In this document: positions 1-7,991 of the stretch, in pieces
How the letters are laid out: every line of letters begins with the position of its first letter
Position numbering within the stretch: the first letter of the stretch is position 1
Source of the DNA: Gillisia lutea
GTDB lineage: Bacteria > Bacteroidota > Bacteroidia > Flavobacteriales > Flavobacteriaceae
Assembly: GCF_021568705.1 (NCBI RefSeq)
Contig: NZ_JAKGTH010000006.1
Location: forward strand, 434,001 to 498,000
DNA: 64,000 nt
Direction: 5' to 3'
Notes under the pieces: generated by a model
What the model was told of the DNA's origin: nothing
Databases searched by the model: none
Seen by the model: only the letters and a program-made list of their open reading frames with translations
Made by a program: the position numbers and the translations under genes

Positions 1-293
1 GGAATAAGATGAACGTGTACATGCGGCACTTCTAAACCTATTACTGCCATCCCCACGCGTTTACAGGGAACCGTTTTTTCTAAGGCTATCGCCACTTTTC
101 TAGAGAACTCCATCAACCCTTGATATGTATCTTTCTCCAGATCGAAGATCTTGTTAACTTCTTGCTTAGGTATACACAGCGTATGCCCTTTGGCGTTAGG
201 GTTGATATCTAAAAACGCTAGAAACTCATCGGTTTCAGCTACTTTATATGCGGGAAGTTCTCCGCTTATAATTTTTGAAAATATAGTTGCCAT
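1..293 (-). CDS. HIT-family nucleotide-binding protein (C-terminus beyond window)
   Basis: The frame begins with ATG at 293-291 (MATIFSKIISGELPAYKV) and is still open at base 1, so about 97 residues are present and the C-terminal tail is missing. The His-triad signature HVHVHLIP sits at the very end of the visible part, and the N-terminal FxKIIxGExPAxKV and LDINPxAKGHTL segments are typical of bacterial HIT hydrolases of the Hint/PKCI type. These proteins hydrolyse nucleoside phosphoramidates or dinucleoside polyphosphates; the true substrate cannot be told from sequence. It lies downstream of greA on the same strand, after a strong terminator, so it probably has its own promoter. HIT next to greA is, as I recall, a common arrangement in flavobacteria. 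Confidence 0.93.
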   Translation of the reverse strand, partial: MATIFSKIISGELPAYKVAETDEFLAFLDINPNAKGHTLCIPKQEVNKIFDLEKDTYQGLMEFSRKVAIALEKTVPCKRVGMAVIGLEVPHVHVHLI

Positions 294-316
294 AAATGTG
301 ATTTTGGTTAAAAATA

Positions 317-362
317 AAAAATCCTTTCCAAAGATAATTTACTATTAACTTTAGAAAGGATG
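317..362 (-). terminator. Intrinsic terminator of greA
   Basis: On the minus strand the arms ATCCTTTC and GAAAGGAT (361-354 and 328-321), extended inward by AAAG/CTTT across a single-base bulge, form a hairpin followed by a T-rich run at 320-306. It lies 24 bases beyond the greA stop codon. The loop contains a TATCTTTG sequence that resembles a -7 box, but no -33 element is present, so I read this as a terminator only. Confidence 0.75.
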
Positions 363-384
363 ATATTTTAAATTCTTGAAAAAA

Positions 385-861
385 TTACTCTCTCCAGATC
401 TCTAGAATTTCGAAATTCATGGTTCCATTAGGCACACTAATTTCAGCTATCTCACCTACTTTTTTACCCAACAAACCTTTCCCAATAGGGGAATCTACAG
501 AAATTTTTCCTGTTTTTAGGTCGGCTTCACTTTGTGCTACCAATTTATAAGTCATCTCCGTTCCATTCGTCTGATTTTTAATCTTCACCAAAGAATGCAC
601 TAATACTTTAGAGGTATCAAGCTGAGATTCGTCTATCACACGAGCATTTGCAACTATCTCTTCCATTTTAGATATTCTCATTTCTAAAAGTCCCTGTGCT
701 TCTTTAGCTGCGTCGTACTCTGCATTCTCGCTTAAATCTCCTTTATCTCTAGCTTCTGCAATTGCTTCAGATGCTTTTGGACGTTCCACATCTCTAAGTT
801 GATTGAGTTCATCTTTCAACTTCTTTAAACCTTCTGCGGTATAATAAGATACTTTACTCAT
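385..861 (-). CDS. greA: Transcription elongation factor GreA
   Basis: This 158-residue protein has the standard GreA length and architecture. An N-terminal antiparallel coiled coil (about residues 8-75) carries the acidic tip in the segment DKGDLSENAEYD, which enters the RNA polymerase secondary channel and stimulates cleavage of backtracked RNA. A C-terminal FKBP-like domain contains the conserved SPIGKGLLGKKVGE stretch. It starts at ATG with family-typical MSKVSYYTAEGLKKLK. The gene is transcribed alone: its terminator lies at 317-362 and a roughly 200-base leader upstream contains a promoter and a terminator-like hairpin (1034-1094), which suggests premature termination as a control. Confidence 0.97.
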   Translation of the reverse strand: MSKVSYYTAEGLKKLKDELNQLRDVERPKASEAIAEARDKGDLSENAEYDAAKEAQGLLEMRISKMEEIVANARVIDESQLDTSKVLVHSLVKIKNQTNGTEMTYKLVAQSEADLKTGKISVDSPIGKGLLGKKVGEIAEISVPNGTMNFEILEIWRE

Positions 862-1033
862 TGTTTTATCGTTTAACCATTAGCTTTTATAAGGGCCAGA
901 CCCTTGAATGCTAATTTTGTTATATAATTTTCATGATTTTATAAAACTAAATCCCTTGTCCCGGATTTAGTCAAGCTTTTCAAAGAATAGCGCTTTAAGA
1001 ATGAATTCAGTTTAAAGAGCTACTAAATACAAA

Positions 1034-1056
1034 AAATCCCATGCTCCATGGGATTT
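1034..1056 (-). terminator. Terminator-like hairpin in the greA leader
   Basis: AAATCCCATG (1034-1043) and CATGGGATTT (1047-1056) are perfectly complementary 10-base arms around a 3-base loop. Read on the minus strand, the hairpin is followed by TTTTTTGTATTT, which fits an intrinsic terminator. No minus-strand gene ends here; instead it sits directly after the predicted promoter at 1064-1094 and about 170 bases before greA. It therefore looks like an attenuator. On the plus strand the following sequence is not T-rich. Confidence 0.6.
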
Positions 1057-1063
1057 ATCTAAA

Positions 1064-1094
1064 CAAATATAATAAATTTAAAAATTGAAAACAA
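1064..1094 (-). promoter_or_regulatory. Predicted Bacteroidetes-type promoter for greA
   Basis: On the minus strand TTG (1094-1092) is separated by 20 bases from TATATTTG (1071-1064), matching the TTG-N17..23-TAnnTTTG promoter pattern of Bacteroidetes. Transcription would start near 1058, immediately before the hairpin at 1034-1056. The distance to the greA ATG is about 200 bases. Confidence 0.5.
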
Positions 1095-1123
1095 TTTAAT
1101 TCTTGTTCACAACAATCATCTCC

Positions 1124-1555
1124 ATGATAAAAAAATTGCTTTATATAGTAGTACTTTCTTCTTTCGCTTTCGGATGCTCTTCAGATACCGAATCGGTAAA
1201 GAACCCTTATTTAATAGAGACAAGTTTTACCGCAAAACTGAATCTGAGCTTACCTGAATACAACAGCCTCAACTTTCCGGGAAACACTTATGCCAACTAT
1301 AATTACGGCATAAATGGTTTTGTTGTTTACAATATTAACAACACCCAGTATCTGGCATTTGAGCTAACCGATCCAAATCATGTCGTAAGCGACTGCTCAA
1401 GGCTAAGTGTAAACGGCATTATAGTTTCCTGCAATTGCAACGACGGGAATAAATACAATCTTCTTACAGGGGAGCTAACAGAAGGTTCAGGAGAATATTC
1501 TTTAAAACCATACCGTGTAAGAAAAACCGGCAATATCTTAGAGGTATATAATTAA
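1124..1555 (+). CDS. Lipoprotein with degenerate Rieske-like fold
   Basis: I chose ATG at 1124 rather than an upstream TTG at 1103, because it gives a clean lipoprotein signal (MIKKLLYIVVLSSFAFGCSS, lipobox Cys18). The mature 125 residues resemble the C-terminal half of a Rieske domain: a box-I-like segment around residues 82-91, a box-II-like CNCNDG at 103-108, then YNLLTGEL and LKPYRV, as in ferredoxin-type Rieske proteins. However, three of the four iron-sulfur ligand positions look replaced (Asp83, Asn85 and Asn106, with only Cys103 kept), while the two cysteines that form the Rieske disulfide (Cys91, Cys105) remain. It is thus probably an envelope-anchored protein of Rieske fold without a cluster. 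The function is unknown. Confidence 0.7.
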   Translation: MIKKLLYIVVLSSFAFGCSSDTESVKNPYLIETSFTAKLNLSLPEYNSLNFPGNTYANYNYGINGFVVYNINNTQYLAFELTDPNHVVSDCSRLSVNGIIVSCNCNDGNKYNLLTGELTEGSGEYSLKPYRVRKTGNILEVYN

Positions 1556-1556
1556 A

Positions 1557-1585
1557 CCTCTCCCCTTATTCTATAAGGAGAGAGG
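1557..1585. terminator. Bidirectional terminator between convergent genes
   Basis: CCTCTCCCCTTAT and ATAAGGAGAGAGG pair with one mismatch around a 3-base loop, between the convergent stop codons of the Rieske-like lipoprotein gene and the TonB receptor gene. No long T-run follows on either strand, so termination strength is uncertain. Confidence 0.5.
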
Positions 1586-1595
1586 AGTATTAAGC

Positions 1596-3776
1596 TTAAA
1601 ATTTTAATGTTAGCCCCAATAAAAAGTTAGTTCCAGCTTGAGGATAAAATCCCGCGCCTTCTATGGTTGTAATTGTTCCAGGATTTGAATAATCATCGTC
1701 ATAGGTATAGAAATAACCATTAGATTCATATTCCGCATTAAAAATATTGTTTACAAGCCCAGATACTATCACCGATTTAAAAACGGAGAAATCGGGTAAT
1801 TCATAGAATACATTCAGGTCGTTCACAAAGAAACTATCCAAAATTGAAGTTTCGCTATCTATATTTCCCATATACTGCTCTCCCACATATTTAGACAACA
1901 AGCCTATTTGCAGGTTTTTCAGTGGCTGATACGAGATCATATTCGAGGCTACAATCTCTGGTGAGAATGAAATATTGGTCTTTCCTAAGTTTACCAGTTC
2001 CCCATCTCTTGAGGTTAGGAAATCTCTGTTTTTATTGGTGCTTAAAGCCAGGTTAGGCATTAGCCTAAGCTTATCGGTCACCAAAATTTCTGCATCCAGC
2101 TCTATTCCCAAGCGGTAACTATCTCCACTGCTGGTACGCAAAGGAGAACCTACATCGTTCAATTCTCCCGAAAGTACTAACTGATCTTTGTAGTCCATAT
2201 AATAAACATTAGAATTCAGTTTGAATTTTTCTGAAGTATAGCGATATCCTAGTTCAAAATCGTTCAATTTTTCGGCTGTGCTAATTCCCTCTTCAAAATC
2301 ATTTCTAGATGGTTCTCTATTAGCTCTTCCATAGTAGCCATAAAACTGGTTATTTTCATTCAAGTGATATGTAATTCCTGCTTTAGGATTGAAAAAACTG
2401 AAATTCTGAGTTACATCAATAGGCACAAGATCTGAGGTAATTCCGCCTGTTTCATAATCGATGAATCTCCCCTGCATATCGGCAAAGATTTGCCATTTAT
2501 CATTTAGCCTGAAGGTAGCTTTAGAAAAGACGGTAACTTCCTGTTTTGAAGCATCACTGAAATAATATCGATCTCGTATCTCCGACCCCCCAGCGTATTG
2601 TGCCCAAATAACTTCTCCAAAATGGTCTCCTTTATAGAGGCTATAAAAAGCTCCTGAGTTAATTTCCCATTGTGAATCTTTGTAATTCACATTGGCATTC
2701 ACTACATAGAAATCATTATCCAACCATCTACGGCGAATTAGATTGGTCGTGTTAATGGTTTCTTCACCTATTGAAATAGGAGTGAAATTATAATCTGAAA
2801 AATCTTCATCTTCCTTATACTGCTCAAAGAATCCACGTCCATACGTGTAGTTCAACCCTAAATTTGTTGACCAATTATTATCAAATTGCTGATTCCAGTG
2901 CAGTTGATAATGATCCTGTTTATAATCATCTACTTCATTATCATAGAACTGAACATTTCCAGCTTCATCTTCATACATCCCGGCAGAATTAAAAGTACGA
3001 TCTGTTCTTAAAGTGTTTTCATCTATACCATTCCATGACTGATAAGTTATCTCATGCCCTCCAAAAGTAATTGCTTTAATAAGTGTATTATCGTCTATAT
3101 AAGATGCTTGCAAAAAGTAAGATTTTAAATCGGAATCGGCACGATCTATATATCCATCACTTGCAATAGCAGAAATTCTACCAGCAATTTCAATATGATC
3201 CTGTAATAGCCCTGTAGTGAATTTCACACTATGCTTTCGAGTTGCGAAGGAACCAAAAGAATTAGCGATCTCTCCACCGGCCTCTTCAGAAACCGCATCT
3301 GTGAGCAAATTTAAACTCGCTCCAAAAGCACCAGAACCATTTGTGGAAGTCCCTACTCCTCTTTGCAGCTGTAAATTTTCTACAGAAGAAGTGAAATCGG
3401 GCAGATTTACAAAGAAAGAACCCTGACTTTCTGAATCGTTAAAAGGAATACCATTAAGTGTTACATTCACTCGGGAAGCATCGCTCCCACGCACTCTAAA
3501 ATAGGTATAACCCACACCGGCTCCGGCATCGGAGGTGGTGACCACAGAAGGCAAATAATTTAGCATAAAAGGAATATCCTGTCCTAAATTGCGCTTTTCC
3601 AGCTCTTCTTTGCTAAGATCGGAATGTGTAACGGGAGAATTGGCATCAACTCGAATTGCTTTTACAAGCACCTCATCTAATTTTTCTGGAGGTTTGCTAA
3701 TAGTGTCTAAATCTTGTTGTGCATAACCTATTGCTGACAGTAGCATTAAGGCCGAAATACTGAATAAAAGTTTCAT
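1596..3776 (-). CDS. TonB-dependent outer-membrane receptor, probably for thiamine
   Basis: This 726-residue protein starts with a signal peptide (MKLLFSISALMLLSAIGYAQ), followed by a TonB-box/plug region (about 30-165) with the plug motifs YFRVRGSDASRVNVTLNGIP and a 22-strand-type barrel ending in a C-terminal Phe (LLGLTLKF). Proteins of this family import ligands across the outer membrane using TonB energy. The substrate is inferred from the leader: a TPP riboswitch with a terminator platform lies at 3852-4014, and thiamine-regulated receptors of this type (often called OMPthi) are known in Bacteroidetes. A thiamine-binding protein and a PnuC-type transporter are encoded 8 kb away. The family assignment is secure; thiamine as substrate is a regulation-based inference. 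Confidence 0.88.
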   Translation of the reverse strand: MKLLFSISALMLLSAIGYAQQDLDTISKPPEKLDEVLVKAIRVDANSPVTHSDLSKEELEKRNLGQDIPFMLNYLPSVVTTSDAGAGVGYTYFRVRGSDASRVNVTLNGIPFNDSESQGSFFVNLPDFTSSVENLQLQRGVGTSTNGSGAFGASLNLLTDAVSEEAGGEIANSFGSFATRKHSVKFTTGLLQDHIEIAGRISAIASDGYIDRADSDLKSYFLQASYIDDNTLIKAITFGGHEITYQSWNGIDENTLRTDRTFNSAGMYEDEAGNVQFYDNEVDDYKQDHYQLHWNQQFDNNWSTNLGLNYTYGRGFFEQYKEDEDFSDYNFTPISIGEETINTTNLIRRRWLDNDFYVVNANVNYKDSQWEINSGAFYSLYKGDHFGEVIWAQYAGGSEIRDRYYFSDASKQEVTVFSKATFRLNDKWQIFADMQGRFIDYETGGITSDLVPIDVTQNFSFFNPKAGITYHLNENNQFYGYYGRANREPSRNDFEEGISTAEKLNDFELGYRYTSEKFKLNSNVYYMDYKDQLVLSGELNDVGSPLRTSSGDSYRLGIELDAEILVTDKLRLMPNLALSTNKNRDFLTSRDGELVNLGKTNISFSPEIVASNMISYQPLKNLQIGLLSKYVGEQYMGNIDSETSILDSFFVNDLNVFYELPDFSVFKSVIVSGLVNNIFNAEYESNGYFYTYDDDYSNPGTITTIEGAGFYPQAGTNFLLGLTLKF

Positions 3777-3851
3777 TCGTAAAATTTGAATTTGTACGAA
3801 TAAAAGGGGCGATTATTCTTATGGTTAATTAATTGATTAAAATAATTGCAT

Positions 3852-4014
3852 AAAAAATCCCTGATAAATTGCTCGAGCCAATTCAACAGGGGGTGCATAC
3901 AATTAGTGATACTAAAAAAGTATCTTTTTCCCTTGGCAGCATTACCCGCCCAGGTTCTTTGGGTATGATCTCAGCTACTTTTAGAACAAGTCCATCAATA
4001 GCACCCCTTTGAGA
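3852..4014 (-). promoter_or_regulatory. TPP riboswitch with terminator expression platform
   Basis: Read on the minus strand, about 4014-3930 carries the THI-element signatures in order: GGGGTGC (4007-4001), GCTGAGATCATACCC, GAACCTG, GGGTAATGC and CCAAGGGA. Downstream, CCCTG (3891-3887) and CAGGG (3863-3859), with inner arms AATTG/CAATT, form a hairpin followed by six T (3857-3852). This is an intrinsic terminator 76 bases before the receptor's ATG. The sequence GCACCCC (3896-3890) is perfectly complementary to the aptamer GGGGTGC and overlaps the terminator's 5' arm, so it can act as antiterminator. Ligand binding, which uses GGGGTGC in helix P2, should favour termination. Confidence 0.92.
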
Positions 4015-4021
4015 TGTCCGG

Positions 4022-4029
4022 CAAATGTA
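4022..4029 (-). promoter_or_regulatory. -7 box upstream of the TPP riboswitch
   Basis: TACATTTG on the minus strand matches TAnnTTTG and would place transcription initiation just before the aptamer. No clear TTG -33 element is visible at the right distance, so the call is tentative. Confidence 0.4.
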
Positions 4030-4103
4030 ATAAGCTTTTTTCGATTTTTAATACGATTGATTCATTTTAAAAGAATTGGCGTAATTTTAGCAATATTTGA
4101 GCT

Positions 4104-6521
4104 ATGAAAAACACCAAACGATCCATAACCTTTAAGGTAATAATAGGATATTTATTAGTAGCTGCCTTAGCTGCTATGGCCGTATGGTTCATTTATACTC
4201 AGGTAGTTAAATTCTCTTCCCTCACTCAATCTAACACTCTTAACAATCAGCAATTGGTATTGGTGAGCGAAATTGCTACCGAGCTATATGAAACGGAGAA
4301 TACCGGCCGAAGATTCATCCAATCTGGAGATGAGACTGACCTAAACCGATATTCCAATCAAATCAAAAGCATTCAAAATAGTCTAGATTCCCTAAAGGGC
4401 ACTTATGCCGATGAAACTATGAAAATTGAACTGGATAGTATTTCCCTTCTACTTTCCAGAAAAGGGGACAACTTAGAGGAAATCCTTCAGCTTAGATCTC
4501 AGGATAGAAACACGAATTATTACAAGGAGGTTATCCAGGAACTTCAAAAGGTAGACGAGTCGTTTAACGAGCCCGATTATGAAAACAGATTTTCCGATCT
4601 TGAACCACATCAACGCCGAGTATTAATACAATTATTAGAATTCTCCCAAGATGAAGAACCTGCCGAAGAATCCAGTAAAAGCACGCAAGCTCTGGTAGCT
4701 TCTGTAAAAAATGTCTTGAGCGAACTGGAGAAGGAAAATCAACGATTTAGAGAGGTTATCAACAAGAAAGAAAATGAACTTCTGGAAAATGATATGGTGC
4801 TCAACCAGCAACTTAGAAAACTTTTGAGCGTTATTGAACAGGAAGAAAGAGAAACCTCTTTACAAAGGGTAGAAAACTCGCAAAATCTATTAGAAGAAGT
4901 CTCTCGAATTATAATAATTGTAGGGGTTTTGTGTATTTTAATAATACTCTTTTTTCTTTTTCTAATTGTGCGTGATGTTTCACGCAGTCAGCAATATCGA
5001 ATAAAACTCGAGGAAGCTCAAGTGTTTACAGAGTCACTCATGAAACGCCGAGAGCAGTTCATGGCAACTATCACTCACGACCTTAGGTCGCCTTTAAACA
5101 CAGTAATGGGCTATACCGATCTCATTGAAAAATCGGGATTGAACAACAAGCAGGAACACTATTTGGGCTATATTAAGAAGTCGTCGGAATATATTCTTCA
5201 CCTGGTAAATGACCTCTTAGATCTTTCCAAATTGGAGGCAGGGAAAATGCTGATTGAATACCTTCCTTTTAATCCTAAAAATTTAGTTGAAGAAACTCTA
5301 ACCAATATTATTCCCATAAATGATAAGAAGAATCTTAAGGTCGTGGTGGATGCTTCAGAAGAAGCCGACTGTAAAGTTATTAGCGACCCTTTCAGAATAA
5401 AACAGATCCTATCAAATCTAATTAGCAACGCCTATAAATTCACAGAATCCGGAGGGATTACAGCTACAGTTGCCTTAGAAAAAGAAATTGGGGATGCTTA
5501 TACCCTTTTAATACGCTTAAAGGATACAGGTATTGGGATCTCAAAAGAACGACAGGAAGAGATCTTTGAAGAATTTTCTCAGGAACATGGCGAAATTGAA
5601 AAGAAATACGGTGGTACAGGCTTAGGGTTAGCTATCACTAAACGCATCACCAAACTACTTCATGGAAGTATCAGCTTAAAAAGTGAGCCGGGAAAGGGCA
5701 GCGAGTTTTTACTAAAAATCCCGGTGAAGAAAGTTGCTGAAGATATAAGGCCGTCCCAAGAACCTGAACTGCCTAAGATTGAATTGAATGGCAGGAATAT
5801 TCTAATAGCCGATGATGAAGCTTCTCAACTGGCCCTTACCAAAGAGCTTATTAGATCGGTAGGGATGAATTGCGACACAGCGAAAGACGGAGAAGAAGCC
5901 ATTGCAAAATTAGTAAGTAAAAATTATCAATTAGTCATTACCGATATTCAAATGCCAAATATGGATGGTTTTCAGTTAGTGAAGGCTATTCGAACTAATC
6001 CGAATCTTTCTGAAATACCTGTAATTGCGGTTTCTGGAAGAACCAATGTGAGTGATACTACTTATATACAGGCGGGATTTACAGATCATATGCTAAAGCC
6101 CTATAAACCGAGAGATTTTCTATTAAAAATAGGCGAAGTATTAAAAGTGAATTTAGAAAACCACCCTAACACCCATAGGAAACCTTCTGCTAACGACATG
6201 TATAGCCTTGATGAGATATTACTTTTTACAGGTGACGATCCAAAAGCATTAGACACCATCCTAAAAGCTTTAATTGACAGTACAAAGATCAACATAAAAG
6301 AGATTTCTTATGCTCATAAACAAAATGATAGTGAAAGAATTGCTCAGATAGCGCATAGAATGCTACCTATGTTCAAACAATTACGAGCAGATGATATTGT
6401 TAGAAAATTAGAATTATTAGAAATAAAGAAATTCAACTTAGATAGCAAAGAGCCCCTTGCTAGTTTACTTCTGGAGATAGAGGTACTTCTGGAAGCGCTG
6501 AACAAAGAGATTAAAGCTTAA
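4104..6521 (+). CDS. Hybrid sensor histidine kinase with receiver and Hpt domains
   Basis: This is an 805-residue membrane kinase. A transmembrane helix (about 11-31), a long helical periplasmic region (about 33-268, CHASE3-like in character) and a second helix (about 269-289) precede a short linker and the HisKA domain with phosphoacceptor His325 (TITHDLRSPLN). The HATPase domain follows, with N box SNLISNAYKF, G1 DTGIGI and G2 GGTGLGLAI. A receiver domain carries Asp614 (VITDIQMPNMDG), and a C-terminal Hpt domain carries His751 (IAHRMLPMFKQL). All four phosphorelay stations appear intact. The gene converges with, and overlaps by 11 bases, the sigma54 regulator gene, which is its likely output partner. 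The stimulus is unknown. Confidence 0.92.
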   Translation: MKNTKRSITFKVIIGYLLVAALAAMAVWFIYTQVVKFSSLTQSNTLNNQQLVLVSEIATELYETENTGRRFIQSGDETDLNRYSNQIKSIQNSLDSLKGTYADETMKIELDSISLLLSRKGDNLEEILQLRSQDRNTNYYKEVIQELQKVDESFNEPDYENRFSDLEPHQRRVLIQLLEFSQDEEPAEESSKSTQALVASVKNVLSELEKENQRFREVINKKENELLENDMVLNQQLRKLLSVIEQEERETSLQRVENSQNLLEEVSRIIIIVGVLCILIILFFLFLIVRDVSRSQQYRIKLEEAQVFTESLMKRREQFMATITHDLRSPLNTVMGYTDLIEKSGLNNKQEHYLGYIKKSSEYILHLVNDLLDLSKLEAGKMLIEYLPFNPKNLVEETLTNIIPINDKKNLKVVVDASEEADCKVISDPFRIKQILSNLISNAYKFTESGGITATVALEKEIGDAYTLLIRLKDTGIGISKERQEEIFEEFSQEHGEIEKKYGGTGLGLAITKRITKLLHGSISLKSEPGKGSEFLLKIPVKKVAEDIRPSQEPELPKIELNGRNILIADDEASQLALTKELIRSVGMNCDTAKDGEEAIAKLVSKNYQLVITDIQMPNMDGFQLVKAIRTNPNLSEIPVIAVSGRTNVSDTTYIQAGFTDHMLKPYKPRDFLLKIGEVLKVNLENHPNTHRKPSANDMYSLDEILLFTGDDPKALDTILKALIDSTKINIKEISYAHKQNDSERIAQIAHRMLPMFKQLRADDIVRKLELLEIKKFNLDSKEPLASLLLEIEVLLEALNKEIKA

Positions 6522-7869
6522 TATTGTACTGTTTAAGCTTGTTATAAAGAGTTTTTCTATCAATAGACAGAAGTCGAGCAGCTTTACTTTTATTGCCATT
6601 TGCCTTTTCCAAGGCATCTAAGATCATAGCTTCTTCATTCTTGCTTTTAAATAGGCCATAAGATTCGTCAGTTTTTTTCGCGGCAGAGATCTCATGTGGT
6701 AACACCTTTAAAGGTATTATATCCTCCTGTGTTAAAAGAACAGCGCGCTTCACCATATTCTTCAGTTCTCTCAGGTTTCCTGGCCAAGAGTAGTTCTGAA
6801 AAGCCTCGATAGCTTCTTCACTAAAACCAACTACATCCTTTTCCAATTCGGTATTTGCTTCATCTAGGAAATGTTCTGCAAATAACATCAAATCATCACT
6901 TCTATCTCTAAGAGCAGGAACCTGAATAGAAAATTCGTTCAATCTATGATAAAGGTCTTCTCTAAAGTTACCTTCTTTTACAGCTTCTGCCAGATCTTCA
7001 TTGGTAGCCGTTACCACTCTAATATCAACTTTAATTTCTGAATTACTACCTACAGGTTTTATTTTTCTCTCCTGAAGCGCTCGTAATAACTGGACTTGTA
7101 GATCATAGCCTAAATTTCCTATCTCATCCAAAAATAATGTCCCTCCATTTGCAGCTTCAAAATGCCCCGTTTTATCCTGAATAGCGCCGGTGAAAGAACC
7201 TTTTAAGTGTCCAAAAAATTCGCTGGAGGCTATTTCTTTAGGAATAGCACCGCAATCAACAGCTATAAAGGGAGCATCCCTACGCTTGCTTTTATCGTGT
7301 ATACTCTTTGCCACCTGCTCCTTTCCTGTACCGCTTTCGCCCATTATTAGAACCGACATATTGGTAGGTGCTACCAGATCAATATAGTCGTTTAATTTGT
7401 GAGCAGCATCGCTTACCCCCTTAACAAATTCGTTATTGGATACTAAAGTTGTTTTTTCTTTTTTAACTGAAACCTCTTTTGTCACAGATTTTTGCTTCCC
7501 TGTAACCTCTTTCTGATTTAATGCATTGTTTATTGTTTGCAAGATAGCCTCCGGCTGAAATGGTTTTGAAACATAATCGAAAGCCCCTTCTTTCATAGCT
7601 TTTACAGCCATATTTATTTCGGCATAATTAGTCATCACAATAACCTGGATTCCCGCAAATTCTTCTTTTACTTTTGAAAGGATCTCGATTCCATCCTTAT
7701 CGGGGAGACGCACATCGGTAAGAATAACATCAAAATGTGAAGCTTTTAATTTTTTAAATGCCTCAGCGGCAGAAAATGCAGCCTCTGCCTTATAACCCTT
7801 TTTCGCAAAAAAGGTATTGAGCATGGTAGCAAATGCTACATCATCTTCTATTATAAGGATTGCTGCCAT
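6511..7869 (-). CDS. Sigma54-dependent response regulator (NtrC/AtoC type)
   Basis: The 452-residue protein has a receiver domain with phosphorylatable Asp52 (ILTDVRLPDKDG), a AAA+ domain with Walker A GESGTGKE (177-184), a sigma54-contact loop GSFTGA (224-229, in place of the common GAFTGA) and Walker B GGTLFLDEI. It ends in a C-terminal Fis-type helix-turn-helix (NKSKAARLLSIDRKTLYNKL). It should activate sigma54 promoters when phosphorylated. Its 3' end overlaps that of the hybrid kinase gene, and convergent pairing suggests they form one phosphorelay via the kinase's Hpt domain. Target promoters are not evident within the window. Confidence 0.93.
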   Translation of the reverse strand: MAAILIIEDDVAFATMLNTFFAKKGYKAEAAFSAAEAFKKLKASHFDVILTDVRLPDKDGIEILSKVKEEFAGIQVIVMTNYAEINMAVKAMKEGAFDYVSKPFQPEAILQTINNALNQKEVTGKQKSVTKEVSVKKEKTTLVSNNEFVKGVSDAAHKLNDYIDLVAPTNMSVLIMGESGTGKEQVAKSIHDKSKRRDAPFIAVDCGAIPKEIASSEFFGHLKGSFTGAIQDKTGHFEAANGGTLFLDEIGNLGYDLQVQLLRALQERKIKPVGSNSEIKVDIRVVTATNEDLAEAVKEGNFREDLYHRLNEFSIQVPALRDRSDDLMLFAEHFLDEANTELEKDVVGFSEEAIEAFQNYSWPGNLRELKNMVKRAVLLTQEDIIPLKVLPHEISAAKKTDESYGLFKSKNEEAMILDALEKANGNKSKAARLLSIDRKTLYNKLKQYNIKL

Positions 7870-7940
7870 AAAAAATACACTACTTTAATATTCAGCAAAT
7901 TTACTAATTATGAGCGGTTGAGGGCGTAAATAAACAGACA

Positions 7941-7969
7941 AAAAAAAAGCTGCCAAAAATGGCAGCTTT
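7941..7969 (-). terminator. Intrinsic terminator of the PepSY-like gene
   Basis: AAAGCTGCCA and TGGCAGCTTT form a perfect 10-base stem with a 4-base loop. On the minus strand it is followed by a run of T, 22 bases past the stop codon of the gene at 7992-8330. Confidence 0.88.
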
Positions 7970-7991
7970 CTCTAGTTTCAAAAGTTGGTTA

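Noticed and set aside
321-336. TATCTTTG on the minus strand upstream of the HIT gene as promoter
   Set aside because: It lies in the loop of the greA terminator and has no -33 partner; the terminator explains the sequence better.
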